Source: Lacinutrix sp. 5H-3-7-4 (GTDB lineage Bacteria > Bacteroidota > Bacteroidia > Flavobacteriales > Flavobacteriaceae). Taken from it: DNA of 64,000 bases. Within the stretch, counting starts at the first letter, position 1, and each line of letters starts with the position of its first letter. The DNA lies in the NCBI RefSeq assembly GCF_000211855.2, contig NC_015638.1, forward strand, positions 2,949,001 to 3,013,000, read 5' to 3'. A program made the position numbers and the translations under genes. Below are positions 37,870 through 47,925 of the stretch, piece by piece. The notes under the pieces were generated by a model. It worked only from the letters and a program-made list of their open reading frames with translations. It ran no database searches and had not been told where the DNA came from.

Positions 37870-39171
37870 TTAATTTGCTGTTGATTTTTTGGGTACTCTA
37901 AATAATAATATTATTCCGAAAAGGAAAAATACGAATAAAAATAATATTGCGTATCGCATTGTACTTATTTGATCTACAACCGCAAAAATAGTCATACCTA
38001 TTACAATACCTATTTTTTCGGCTACATCAAAAAAGCTAAAGTACGATGTGGTGTCTTCTGTATTATCTGGTAAAAATTTTGAATATGTCGATCTTGCTAA
38101 AGATTGTACACCACCCATAACTAAACCTACAAATCCTGCTGCTATGTAAAACTGAACAGGTGTTACCATAAAGTATGCATAAAAACACAATAGCATCCAT
38201 ATAGCATTTACAATAATTAGTGTTTTTATATTGCCAAATTTAGCTGAAGCTTTAGAGGTTAAAACAGCCCCAATAATTGCAACTATTTGAATTACTAATA
38301 TACTAACTATTAGTCCTTGAGTTTTTTGATCTGTATCTACCCAAGAAATTTCTTTTTCTCCAAAATAAACTGCCATTAACATTATAGTTTGTACAGCCAT
38401 ACTAAAAACAAAAAAGGCATATAAATAACGTTTCAGCCTTAAGTTTTGTTTTAATTGTGCCCAAACCATTTTTAACTCTTTAAAACCATTAAATATAACT
38501 GCTTTGGTTACTTTATGACCACTTGAAACACCTTTTGGTAATATATAGAATGTATATTGACTAAATATTAACCACCATAATCCTACTGTTACAAAAGCAT
38601 ACCTCATCATCTCTACTTTCTCTGCACCTGTTTCTTGACTCATTACCATACCTAGGTTTACAACTAGTAAAATTACACTACCTATATAACCTAAAGAGAA
38701 TCCTTTTGCACTAATACTATCTTGTTGCTCATCGAATGCTATATCTGGCAAGTAAGAATTATAAAATACCAGACTTCCCCAATAACCAATAAGTCCCATA
38801 AAATAAAACAAAAGACTTAAATGTATACGCTCTTTAGAAAACCAAAATAAGCCTATACAGCCTAAACTACCTATGTAGCAAAAAAACTTCATAAAATTCT
38901 TTTTGTTTCCTACATAATCTGCTATACCAGATAAAATAGGAGACGTAAATGCTACTACTAAAAATGTAAATGCTGTAATTATAGATATTAAAACAGTTGG
39001 TTTCATTACAAAACCAAAAGCTGAGATGGTTTCATTTTCTGAAGTAAATAAAGTTCCATAAAACAATGGAAAAATTGAGGATGCAATTGTAAGTGTGTAT
39101 ACTGAGTTTGCCCAATCGTAAAACGCCCATGCGTTAAGAAGTTTTTTACTTCCTTTTTGTAATGTTTCCAT
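37870..39171 (-). CDS. MFS transporter, UMF1 / Atg22-like family
   Basis: A 433-residue inner-membrane protein with about twelve hydrophobic segments. The N-terminus LLNAWAFYDWANSVYTLTIASSIFPLFYG and the GxxSLARSTYSKFLPDNTEDTTSYFSFFDVAEKIG segment near residue 360 are signatures of the UMF1 family, whose yeast relative Atg22 exports amino acids from the vacuole. Substrate here is unknown. I use the ATG at 39171 because the frame upstream begins at a GTG (39186) inside a terminator hairpin. The hairpin lies directly before this ATG, so expression needs readthrough or a promoter inside it. Confidence 0.9.
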   Translation of the reverse strand: METLQKGSKKLLNAWAFYDWANSVYTLTIASSIFPLFYGTLFTSENETISAFGFVMKPTVLISIITAFTFLVVAFTSPILSGIADYVGNKKNFMKFFCYIGSLGCIGLFWFSKERIHLSLLFYFMGLIGYWGSLVFYNSYLPDIAFDEQQDSISAKGFSLGYIGSVILLVVNLGMVMSQETGAEKVEMMRYAFVTVGLWWLIFSQYTFYILPKGVSSGHKVTKAVIFNGFKELKMVWAQLKQNLRLKRYLYAFFVFSMAVQTIMLMAVYFGEKEISWVDTDQKTQGLIVSILVIQIVAIIGAVLTSKASAKFGNIKTLIIVNAIWMLLCFYAYFMVTPVQFYIAAGFVGLVMGGVQSLARSTYSKFLPDNTEDTTSYFSFFDVAEKIGIVIGMTIFAVVDQISTMRYAILFLFVFFLFGIILLFRVPKKSTAN

Positions 39172-39206
39172 AATTAAAAAAGCCACTTATTTTGGTAAGT
39201 GGCTTC
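39172..39206 (-). terminator. Terminator hairpin directly before the UMF1 gene
   Basis: AAGCCACTT and AAGTGGCTT (plus strand, 39179-39205) pair around ATTTTGGT. On the minus strand a six-T run follows and then the UMF1 ATG. It should end the M48 peptidase transcript. Confidence 0.7.
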
Positions 39207-39234
39207 GAAAATAATAATAATTAATGACTTATTG

Positions 39235-40065
39235 TTAAAACTTAGTAATAGGTCTAAAAGATTGTACTCCAAATTTTCTAGCTTCTTCTTTTGCAGTTGG
39301 TGCTAAAGCTTCTAAATTTGCTATTCTAGTTGTTGTTGCTGGATGCGTACTTAAAAATTCTGGTGGTGCTTGACCGCCACTAGCTTCTCCCATTCTTCTC
39401 CATAGGTTTGCTGCTTCATCTGGATTGTAACCTGCTAATGCTGTTAAAATTAACCCTATTCTATCTGCTTCTGTTTCATGACTTCTACTAAATGGTAACA
39501 TAACTCCTACTTGAGAACCAACACCATAAGCTTGATTAAAAATATTTAAGGTTTGTTGATCTTTAATTAATACATTACCTGCTACACCACCAACTTGTTG
39601 TAAAATTCCAGCACTCATACGTTGTTGACCATGGTTTGCTAAAGCATGAGCAACTTCATGTCCCATAATTGCTGCTATTGCAGCTTCATTTTCTGCTACT
39701 GGTAGTATTCCTGTATAGAATACAATTTTTCCTCCTGGCATACACCAAGCATTTACTGTGTTGTCGTTTACTAAATTGTATTCCCATTTATAGTCGCTTA
39801 AATAACCTTGTTGACCATTAGCGTTTAACCAACGCTCTGCTGCAACTGCAATACGTTGTCCTACTCTAGAAATCATTTCAGATTCTTTTGTTCCTTTTAC
39901 TACATTATTTTCACTTAAAAATTGATTGTATTGTGCAAAAGATGTTGGGAATAACTGAGAATTACCTACTAATGCTAAAGTACTTTTTCCTGTAAACGGG
40001 TTTGTTGCGCATGAGAAAAAAATTATGACAGTTAGTAAAGTTACTATTCTAGATTTGAGTTTCAT
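39235..40065 (-). CDS. M48 family metallopeptidase lipoprotein
   Basis: A 276-residue zinc peptidase with a lipobox near residue 19 (IIFFSCATNPFTGKS). The catalytic HEVAH lies in IMGHEVAHALANHGQQRM near residue 135, and the third zinc ligand is the glutamate of ETEADRIGL near residue 195. The length and the NPFTGKS-type start match the BepA/LoiP-like periplasmic M48 proteases that handle outer-membrane protein quality control. The specific role here is inferred. A terminator follows, so it is probably transcribed alone. Confidence 0.92.
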   Translation of the reverse strand: MKLKSRIVTLLTVIIFFSCATNPFTGKSTLALVGNSQLFPTSFAQYNQFLSENNVVKGTKESEMISRVGQRIAVAAERWLNANGQQGYLSDYKWEYNLVNDNTVNAWCMPGGKIVFYTGILPVAENEAAIAAIMGHEVAHALANHGQQRMSAGILQQVGGVAGNVLIKDQQTLNIFNQAYGVGSQVGVMLPFSRSHETEADRIGLILTALAGYNPDEAANLWRRMGEASGGQAPPEFLSTHPATTTRIANLEALAPTAKEEARKFGVQSFRPITKF

Positions 40066-40167
40066 TTTAATTTATTTTTTATTGTTGTTTGTTACAAGTT
40101 AATAAAAGTTAAGCAATATCTAATTTTTTAATGGTTAATAGCTAGCAATTTATTCTATAAAGCGCTA

Positions 40168-42573
40168 CTATTTACCGATAATGTGTATTTCAGAGAAGTT
40201 TTTATCTATACTCATAGTATTAACTTTATCTTCCATTAATACATTTAGTGGCACTGTTACATTATCTATTTGTATTTCCCCTATTTCAAATGGTAAACCG
40301 TGTATATTGAGTTTAAATGTTGAGTACTCTGTTATAAATTTACCTTGTTTATGTTGCTGGATTATTAACTCTTCAGTTTTACCTGTTAAATTAAAGGTTC
40401 TAAAACTGTAACGTCCTTTTGTATAATCGTATCCATCATGTGCATCATCATATAATTGAGAGCTTTCTTTTCCTTCTTTATAATATACATCTAATGTTAT
40501 TTCTTCAATTTTCTTTTCGCCTGTATATTGTTGTATTGGGTATTTTGGAATTACTGCTCCTTCTTTAATAAAAATTGGCATGCTATCTATTTCAGCATCA
40601 ACCCATTTTTCTTTGCCTCCTTCTACTACTTCATCTGTCCATAAGTTATACCATTTTCCTCTTGGTATATACATACGTCTTCCTTTAGAGTTTGGTTCTT
40701 GAATTGGGCAAACCAATATTTTTTCACCATATATAAACTCGTCTGTTCTATAATGTGTTTGGTTGTCTTCTTGATCGAATAGTACCAATGATTGCAAAAT
40801 TGGTGTTCCATGTTCTACTAAATTCCAGAATGCAGTATATAGATATGGTAATAATTGATAACGAAGGTTTATGAACTTTCTAACCACATCTGTTACATCA
40901 TCATCGAAAGCCCAAGGTTCTTGGTCACCATGATCTCCAGAAGAATGCACACGGCAAAACGGATGAAATACACCTAATTGTATCCAACGTGTAAATAACT
41001 CGCCTTGTGGCTGCTCTGCAAATCCACCAATATCACTTCCGGCAAAACTAAAGCCAGACATTGCCATACGTTGCGCTTGTACGTTTGCAATCCATAAGTG
41101 TTCCCATGTTGCAACATTATCTCCTGTCCAGGTTGATGTATAGCGTTGTGTCCCTGAATATGCTGCTCTAGTAATTACAAATGGTCGTTTAGGGTAGTTA
41201 AACTTTTTTAAGCCTTGATATGTGGCTCTAGCCATTTGCATTCCATAAACATTATGAGCTTTTCTATGGCTACATGGGTTACCATCATAATCATGCCTTA
41301 CATCGTTTGGAAATGTTTTATTTGGTACTTCCATAACCGCTGGTTCATTCATATCATTCCATACGCCTTTAACACCAATTTCCTCTATAAGTTCTTTAAA
41401 TAATCCAGCCCACCATTCTCTAACTTCTGGTTTAGTGAAGTCTGGAAAATAACAATCACCTGGCCAAACTTTTCCTTTCATGTATGGTCCATCTGCACGA
41501 CGACAGAAGTAGTCTTTCTCTAAAGCTTCTGCAAAAACATCGTAATCTTTATCTATTTTAATTCCAGGATCTATAATTACTACGGTTTTAAAACCATCGT
41601 CTGCCAGTTCTTTAACCATACGTTTAGGGTCTGGAAAGTATTCTTTATTCCATGTAAAACACCTAAAACCATCCATATAATCTATATCTAAATATATAGC
41701 ATCACATGGTATTTGTAAATCTCTAAATTTTTTAGTGACTTCTTTTACGTTTGCTTCTGGATAGTAACTCCATTTACATTGGTGAAAGCCCAAAGCCCAT
41801 AATGGTGGTAGTTGGTGAGGCTTTCCTGTTAGGTCTGTATAGTTCTCTACAACATCTTTCATTTTTGGACCATAAATAAAATAGTAATTCATTTCTCCAC
41901 CTTGTGCCCAAAAACTTGTTACGTTTCTTCGTTCTTGCCCAAAATCGAAAAATGACCTAAAACTATTATCAAAAAAGATACCGTATGCTTTATTATGGTG
42001 TAAACCTGTGAAAAAAGGAATGGCTTTGTAAATAGGATCTGTTTCTTTACCAAACGCATAGGAGTCTGTCACCCAATTTTCAAAACGTTTTCCTTTTAAA
42101 TTTAAATGTTCTGGTTTATCACCTAAACCAAAATAGCTTTCACGCTCATTAATGGTTTTACTCATTTTTACAATATTACCACCATATTCATAGCTTTCTT
42201 CCCAATGAAAACCTATTTCATCTTCATTTAGTAAAGTTCCATCAATAATATCATAGATTGAAATTCTTAAATTTGCCTTAGCTACATTACAAATAAGTTT
42301 TGATGTTCTTATAATATAGTAAGCATCATTTTCTGTAATTTCTAAATGATTGTACCCTTTACTGGCATATTTTGTAATAGCATAAGAAAAATCTTTCTCA
42401 AAAGTTCCTGTAGTTGTATATCTAAAACGAAGTACACTATCTCTAAAAATAGTAAGCTGAAGTACTACACTATTTTCGGTTGAAAAATATAAGGTATCTA
42501 CATCTTTATTAAATGCTATTATTTTAGAAGGAAATAGATTTCCTTTTTGTTCAAGTTCGGTATTTACAATCAT
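40168..42573 (-). CDS. Glycoside hydrolase family 31 alpha-glucosidase, cytoplasmic
   Basis: An 801-residue protein with the GH31 N-terminal beta-sandwich and catalytic barrel. The nucleophile aspartate is in WNDMNEPAV near residue 400, DIDYMDGFRCFTWN lies near 297 and the acid/base region GDHGDQEPW near 545. No signal peptide is seen, so it should act in the cytoplasm. It is the last gene of a glgA-glgC-glgB-GH31 minus-strand cluster, 119 bases beyond glgB. A role in trimming glycogen-derived or imported alpha-glucans is inferred from that position. Confidence 0.94.
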   Translation of the reverse strand: MIVNTELEQKGNLFPSKIIAFNKDVDTLYFSTENSVVLQLTIFRDSVLRFRYTTTGTFEKDFSYAITKYASKGYNHLEITENDAYYIIRTSKLICNVAKANLRISIYDIIDGTLLNEDEIGFHWEESYEYGGNIVKMSKTINERESYFGLGDKPEHLNLKGKRFENWVTDSYAFGKETDPIYKAIPFFTGLHHNKAYGIFFDNSFRSFFDFGQERRNVTSFWAQGGEMNYYFIYGPKMKDVVENYTDLTGKPHQLPPLWALGFHQCKWSYYPEANVKEVTKKFRDLQIPCDAIYLDIDYMDGFRCFTWNKEYFPDPKRMVKELADDGFKTVVIIDPGIKIDKDYDVFAEALEKDYFCRRADGPYMKGKVWPGDCYFPDFTKPEVREWWAGLFKELIEEIGVKGVWNDMNEPAVMEVPNKTFPNDVRHDYDGNPCSHRKAHNVYGMQMARATYQGLKKFNYPKRPFVITRAAYSGTQRYTSTWTGDNVATWEHLWIANVQAQRMAMSGFSFAGSDIGGFAEQPQGELFTRWIQLGVFHPFCRVHSSGDHGDQEPWAFDDDVTDVVRKFINLRYQLLPYLYTAFWNLVEHGTPILQSLVLFDQEDNQTHYRTDEFIYGEKILVCPIQEPNSKGRRMYIPRGKWYNLWTDEVVEGGKEKWVDAEIDSMPIFIKEGAVIPKYPIQQYTGEKKIEEITLDVYYKEGKESSQLYDDAHDGYDYTKGRYSFRTFNLTGKTEELIIQQHKQGKFITEYSTFKLNIHGLPFEIGEIQIDNVTVPLNVLMEDKVNTMSIDKNFSEIHIIGK

Positions 42574-42692
42574 ATAAATAGAGGTTTTTGGTATAACAAA
42601 AAAACGGAAAACTTATTAAAATATATAATTGTTACACTGATTTATTAACGAAAACGATGTAATTGTAATATTCTCAAAATTAATAGATTATA

Positions 42693-44600
42693 TTAAGAAT
42701 ATTTTAAAGCAATCATGGCTAATGGAGGTATAATTATTGCTACCGAATGTTTTTTAAAATGTGATGTTATGGCTTGAGAAGTAAGTGTTTTATTTTTAAA
42801 ATTCCCAGAGCCAAAATACTCTAAGTTATCACTATTAAAAACTTCTTTTAGTTTTCCTTTTTTTGGTAGACCAATACGGTAGTTTTCTCGAGGTATTGGC
42901 GTCATGTTACAAACAATAATTAAGTTTTCTTTTTCTGCTTCTCCTTTTCTTATATATACCAATACCGAGTTTTCTGCATCGTTATAATCTATCCACTCAA
43001 ACCCATCATTACTAAATTGTTTTTGATATAATGCTGGTTCTGTTTTATAAAAAGTGTTTAAATTTTTAATAAGCTGTTGTACACCTTTATGTGGTTTGTA
43101 CTGTGTTAAATGCCAATCTAAACTGTTTTGAAAATCCCATTCTTCACTTTGACCAAATTCTGCACCTTGAAACAATAATTTAGTTCCTGGATGTGTAAAC
43201 ATGTAACTATATAATAGTCTTAAGTTTGCAAAACTTTGCCACTCGTCTCCAGGTTGACGCCTTAAAATTGAGCGTTTTCCATATACAACCTCATCATGAG
43301 AAAGTGGTAGCATAAAGTTTTCTGAAAATGCATAAGTCATTGAAAACGTTAAATCGTTTTGATGGTGTTTTCTATATATAGGCTCTTTTTCAAAATATTG
43401 TAAGGTATCATGCATCCATCCCATCATCCATTTCATACCAAAACCTAATCCTCCTAAGAAAACAGGTTTTGAAACTCCTGGAAACGATGTAGATTCTTCG
43501 GCTATAGTTTGTATATCTGGAAAAGATTTATAAACGGCTTCGTTCATTTCTTGTAAAAAGGCAATAGCTTCTAAGTTTTCTCGACCTCCAAATTTATTAG
43601 GTTCCCATTCGCCATCTTTTCTAGAATAATCTAAAAACAACATTGATGCTACTGCATCTACACGTAAACCATCAACATGAAATTGCTCTAACCAAAAAAT
43701 AGCATTACTTATTAAAAACGACTTTACTTCGTTTCTGCCATAATTAAATATTAAACTTTTCCAGTCTTGATGATAGCCTTTGCGCTTGTCTGGATGCTCG
43801 TATAAACATGTACCATCAAAAAAACCTAAGCCGTGTGCATCTTCTGGAAAGTGTGATGGTACCCAATCTAGAATTACACCTATATTATTTTGATGCAGTT
43901 TATCTATTAATACTTTAAACTCTTCAGGATAACCAAAACGCGAAGTTGGTGCAAAATATCCTGTAATTTGATATCCCCAACTAGGATCGTACGGAAACTC
44001 CATAATTGGCATAAACTCTACATGTGTAAAGTTCATTTTTTTTACGTAAGCAACTAATTGGTCTGATAATTCTAAGTATGATAAAAACCTATTTTCTTTA
44101 ATTTCTTTTTTCCATGAACCTAAGTGTACTTCGTATACAGAGAATGGCGCATTAAGAGTATTTACTTGTTTTCTGTTAGATAGCCATTGTTTGTCTTTCC
44201 AGCTATAATTATCTTCCCAAACAATTGATGCTGTTTTAGGATTGTGTTCATAGCGACGTGCATAAGGATCTGCTTTTTCGGTTTTAATACCTTGGTTATG
44301 ACTTTCAATTTTATATTTATAGGTAGTGCCTTTTCCAATATTAGGTATAAAACCTTCCCAAATTCCACTTTCGTCCCAACGTACATTTAATTTGTGTTCG
44401 CCTTCCTGCCAGAAATTAAAATCTCCTATTACAGAAACTTGCTTTGCACTTGGAGCCCATACAGAAAAGTAGGTGCCTTCTACTCCATTTTTTGTTATTA
44501 TATGCGAGCCAAACTTATTATATAAATTATAATGCTTTCCGCTTTTAAATAAACTAACATCAAACGCTGTAAAAAGACTATGGTTTAATACGTTATCCAT
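42693..44600 (-). CDS. glgB: 1,4-alpha-glucan branching enzyme
   Basis: A 635-residue GH13 enzyme that transfers alpha-1,4 chains to form alpha-1,6 branches in glycogen. An N-terminal carbohydrate-binding CBM48 domain (TYFSVWAPSAKQVSVIGDFNFW) precedes the catalytic barrel. The nucleophile is in HVDGLRVDAVASML, the acid/base in TIAEESTSFPG and the third acid in LSHDEVVYGK. It is shorter than the E. coli enzyme (728) because the extra N-terminal module is absent. The ATG follows the glgC stop by four bases. Confidence 0.96.
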   Translation of the reverse strand: MDNVLNHSLFTAFDVSLFKSGKHYNLYNKFGSHIITKNGVEGTYFSVWAPSAKQVSVIGDFNFWQEGEHKLNVRWDESGIWEGFIPNIGKGTTYKYKIESHNQGIKTEKADPYARRYEHNPKTASIVWEDNYSWKDKQWLSNRKQVNTLNAPFSVYEVHLGSWKKEIKENRFLSYLELSDQLVAYVKKMNFTHVEFMPIMEFPYDPSWGYQITGYFAPTSRFGYPEEFKVLIDKLHQNNIGVILDWVPSHFPEDAHGLGFFDGTCLYEHPDKRKGYHQDWKSLIFNYGRNEVKSFLISNAIFWLEQFHVDGLRVDAVASMLFLDYSRKDGEWEPNKFGGRENLEAIAFLQEMNEAVYKSFPDIQTIAEESTSFPGVSKPVFLGGLGFGMKWMMGWMHDTLQYFEKEPIYRKHHQNDLTFSMTYAFSENFMLPLSHDEVVYGKRSILRRQPGDEWQSFANLRLLYSYMFTHPGTKLLFQGAEFGQSEEWDFQNSLDWHLTQYKPHKGVQQLIKNLNTFYKTEPALYQKQFSNDGFEWIDYNDAENSVLVYIRKGEAEKENLIIVCNMTPIPRENYRIGLPKKGKLKEVFNSDNLEYFGSGNFKNKTLTSQAITSHFKKHSVAIIIPPLAMIALKYS

Positions 44601-44604
44601 AGGT

Positions 44605-45870
44605 TTATATTACGAATCCTTTTGGAATTATTGCTCCTTTTTTAACAACTACTATTCCTTCTTTTATAAACACTTTATCGGTTTCCATATCTTCTAAATG
44701 GCTACCGCCGTTTATTCTAACATCATCACCTATTTTTACATTTTTATCTATAATGCAGTTTTTTATAAAGCAGCGTTCTCCAATACCTATTAGTGTTTCT
44801 ATTTTAGATGCTTCAATTTCATTTAAGGTTTCATATTTATCATTACCCATCATGTAGGTATTAATAACCGTAGATTCTTTTCCAATTCGAGATCGAATAC
44901 CAATTACAGATTTTTCTATTTTTGCTGCATGAATAATGCAACCTTCTGCTATTACTGCTCTATCTAAAGCTGTTCCAGATATTTTAGATGTTGGTAAAAT
45001 TCTCGCTCTTGTATACACTCTTTGTGCTACATCGTAAAGGTTAAATTTTGGAATCTCATCTGTTAGTCCAAGATTAGCTTCAAAAAAGGAGTCTATGTTT
45101 CCTATATCTGTCCAATATCCTTCAAATTGGTAGCTTAATGTTTTATGTTCTTTAATGGATTGTGGAATAATTTCTTTACCAAAATCTATAGTTGATTCAT
45201 CATTCATTAAATCAACTAACAAATCTCTGTTAAAAATATAAATTCCCATTGATGCTAAATGGTTTTTGCCTTGTTTTTGCATGTCTTCACTAGTTTGCGA
45301 CGTCCAATCTGGAAGCAATGAAGCATCTGGTTTTTCTATAAATGAGGTTATAATATTATTTTCATCGGTTTTTAAAATTCCAAAAGAGGTTGCATCTTTT
45401 TCATTTACAGGTATTGTTGCTATAGATATTTTGGCATTAGCCTCTATATGAGCATTTATCATATCATTAAAATCCATTTGATATAATTGATCTCCAGAGA
45501 GTATTAAAGCATACTCAAAATCATGCCTTAAAAAATGATGCATACTTTGCCTAACAGCATCTGCTGTTCCTTGAAACCAACCTTTATTTTCTGGTGTTTG
45601 TTCTGCTGCTAATACATCTACAAATGCCGAACTAAAAAAACTAAAATGAAACGTATTTTTAATATGCCTATTTAATGACGCTGAATTAAATTGTGTTAAT
45701 ACAAACATGCGCTTAATATCTGAATTTATACAATTAGATATTGGTATATCTACCAGACGGTATTTACCTGCAATTGGCACGGCTGGTTTAGAGCGTGCCT
45801 CGGTTAATGGATACAATCTTGAGCCTTGGCCACCACCTAGAATAATTGAGAGTACTTTGTCATTAATCAT
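44605..45870 (-). CDS. glgC: Glucose-1-phosphate adenylyltransferase
   Basis: A 421-residue ADP-glucose pyrophosphorylase that makes the glucosyl donor for glycogen. The nucleotide-binding start ILGGGQGSRLYPLTEARSKPAVPIAGKYRLVDIPISNCINS is complete, and the C-terminal left-handed beta-helix follows (IIDKNVKIGDDVRINGG). Substrate-binding SFIEKPD lies near residue 190. It lies six bases after glgA and four before glgB, so it is clearly operonic. Allosteric control by glycolytic intermediates is usual for the family. Confidence 0.97.
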   Translation of the reverse strand: MINDKVLSIILGGGQGSRLYPLTEARSKPAVPIAGKYRLVDIPISNCINSDIKRMFVLTQFNSASLNRHIKNTFHFSFFSSAFVDVLAAEQTPENKGWFQGTADAVRQSMHHFLRHDFEYALILSGDQLYQMDFNDMINAHIEANAKISIATIPVNEKDATSFGILKTDENNIITSFIEKPDASLLPDWTSQTSEDMQKQGKNHLASMGIYIFNRDLLVDLMNDESTIDFGKEIIPQSIKEHKTLSYQFEGYWTDIGNIDSFFEANLGLTDEIPKFNLYDVAQRVYTRARILPTSKISGTALDRAVIAEGCIIHAAKIEKSVIGIRSRIGKESTVINTYMMGNDKYETLNEIEASKIETLIGIGERCFIKNCIIDKNVKIGDDVRINGGSHLEDMETDKVFIKEGIVVVKKGAIIPKGFVI

Positions 45871-45876
45871 AGTTTT

Positions 45877-47280
45877 TTAGTTTATGGATTGGTATAGGTT
45901 TAAATAGTCTTTTGCCGATTTATCCCATGAATGATCAATAGTCATTATGGATTTTCTAATGTCTTTAAATTTATTTTGGTTTTCGTAAAGTGCAATACCT
46001 CTAAAAATACTATCTACTATATTTTTAACAGTTAGTGTATTAAAGCATATACCAAAACCATTATTAGATATATCTATTACAGTATCTTTTAAACCTCCAA
46101 TACTTCTTACAATTGGTATTGCGCCATATCTAAGTGCATACATTTGGTTTAAACCACAAGGTTCTACACGAGATGGCATTAATAAAAAATCTGTTCCAGC
46201 ATAAATTATATGTGAAAGTTTTTCATCATAACCTATATAAGTATTATAAAGCCCTTTGTTATTTACTTTTATTGCCTCTAACGCTTCTTCTCTTTGTTTT
46301 TCTCCAGAACCTAAAACCAAAACATTACATTGTTTAGATTCTAGAACTATTTTTAAAGCTTCAGGTAATAAATCTGCTCCTTTTTCTCCTACTAGCCTAC
46401 CAATAAAAGCAAATAATGGTTTATTAATATCTAAGTTATAAGTATCACAAATCCATTTTTTATTTGCCGCTCTTCCAGACTGTACAGTAGTTTTACTAAA
46501 ATTTTCAACTATAAAACTATCAGTTTCAGGATTCCACACCTTAGTATCAATTCCGTTTAAAATACCAATACATTTATTCCTTTCGTTACTAAGTAAGGTT
46601 TCTAATCCATTTGCATTCTTTTTTAATTCCTCCATATAAGTTGGAGATACAGTGGTCACACGCCATGCACATTTAATAGCAGCAGCAAGAGGATTTATTT
46701 GTCCGTCCCAATCTAAAAGACCAGAATTTTCGTTATTAAATTTTGGAATGAGGTGAAATTTATCATAATTAAACCAGCCTTGGTATTGTGCGTTATGTAT
46801 GGTTGTAATTACAGGAATAGTATTTAATTCTTCATATTTATAACATTCTTGAGCCATAAATGGAATTAGTCCTGTATGATGATCATGACAATGTATAATT
46901 GTTGGTCTATTATCCAAAGTTAACATCCAATCTAAACAAGCTATTTGAAAAGCTAAAAAACGCTTAGCATCATCATAAGAATATATAAAGTTTTTGTAAA
47001 GTAATTCTGGAACATCCACAAAGCAAACAGGAAACTCTAAAACATCTTCATTTACCTTTAAAACTCTAAAATCAAATTCCTCATGACCTAAAGTAATCGT
47101 GCCATTATAAATTGAAGTAAATATATGTGTTTGTGTAAAAGTATTGTTATAAAATGGCATTAAAACAGTTGCACTAACGTTTTTATTAGCTTGATATTTT
47201 GGTAGTGCTCCAACTACATCGGCCAGACCGCCTATTTTTGCAATTGGGTAACACTCTGCGCTAATGTGAAATATATTCAT
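45877..47280 (-). CDS. glgA: Glycogen synthase (ADP-glucose type)
   Basis: A 467-residue GT5 glycosyltransferase that extends alpha-1,4-glucan from ADP-glucose. The N-terminal KxGGL-type motif (AECYPIAKIGGLADVVGALP) and the C-terminal FLLMPSRVEPCGLNQMYALRYG loop are present. It is the first gene of the glycogen cluster. A 165-base gap separates it from the divergent msrB gene, and the promoter should lie there, though I could not point to one. Confidence 0.95.
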   Translation of the reverse strand: MNIFHISAECYPIAKIGGLADVVGALPKYQANKNVSATVLMPFYNNTFTQTHIFTSIYNGTITLGHEEFDFRVLKVNEDVLEFPVCFVDVPELLYKNFIYSYDDAKRFLAFQIACLDWMLTLDNRPTIIHCHDHHTGLIPFMAQECYKYEELNTIPVITTIHNAQYQGWFNYDKFHLIPKFNNENSGLLDWDGQINPLAAAIKCAWRVTTVSPTYMEELKKNANGLETLLSNERNKCIGILNGIDTKVWNPETDSFIVENFSKTTVQSGRAANKKWICDTYNLDINKPLFAFIGRLVGEKGADLLPEALKIVLESKQCNVLVLGSGEKQREEALEAIKVNNKGLYNTYIGYDEKLSHIIYAGTDFLLMPSRVEPCGLNQMYALRYGAIPIVRSIGGLKDTVIDISNNGFGICFNTLTVKNIVDSIFRGIALYENQNKFKDIRKSIMTIDHSWDKSAKDYLNLYQSIN

Positions 47281-47445
47281 TCTGGTTTTTTATATAAAAT
47301 TGTAGTTGGACTACTAATTTAAATAATTCATACAGAAAAAAGTAAAATAAAATAAGTTTTTAAAAAATTATGAAATGATTAACGCATTCTACATTAAGAT
47401 TTTATTTATTTAACGACTAATAATTTAAACTAATTTAAAGTTATT

Positions 47446-47925
47446 ATGAAAAAATTGTTATTACTTGCCATTTCTGTTATCCTATTTAATTGTAATGGCA
47501 TTGCCCAAGACAAAACCAAAGAAAATAAAGTTTACAAAGTTTCTAAAACGGAACAGGAATGGAAGAATGAATTAACAGAAAGTGAATTTAAAGTACTAAG
47601 AGAAGCTGGGACAGAAAGACCTTTTTCTAGCAAATTAAATAAAGAATATAGAGCAGGAACTTATGTTTGTGCAGCTTGCGAAACACCATTATTTAAAAGT
47701 GAACATAAATTTGATTCTGGTACCGGCTGGCCAAGTTTTGATAGAGAAATTAAAGGAAATGTAGATTTTTCTGTAGATTACAATCTAGGTCATGCTAGAA
47801 CCGAAGAGCATTGTGCAACATGTGGTGGTCACTTAGGGCATGTATTTAGCGACGGTCCTAGAGACACTACTGGCAAAAGACACTGTATTAATGGTGTGGC
47901 ATTAAATTTTATACCAGAAAAATAA
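47446..47925 (+). CDS. msrB: Exported peptide-methionine (R)-S-oxide reductase
   Basis: A 159-residue MsrB that reduces methionine-R-sulfoxide in proteins. An N-terminal hydrophobic segment (LLLLAISVILFNCNGIAQ) indicates export, by lipoprotein or standard signal. Zinc-binding CxxC pairs occur as CAAC and CATC, followed by GGHLGHVF, and the catalytic cysteine is in RHCINGVALNF near residue 150. It is the first of two tandem msrB genes; its stop overlaps the next ATG as TAATG. The exported copy probably protects envelope proteins from oxidation, which is inference from the signal. Confidence 0.93.
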   Translation: MKKLLLLAISVILFNCNGIAQDKTKENKVYKVSKTEQEWKNELTESEFKVLREAGTERPFSSKLNKEYRAGTYVCAACETPLFKSEHKFDSGTGWPSFDREIKGNVDFSVDYNLGHARTEEHCATCGGHLGHVFSDGPRDTTGKRHCINGVALNFIPEK

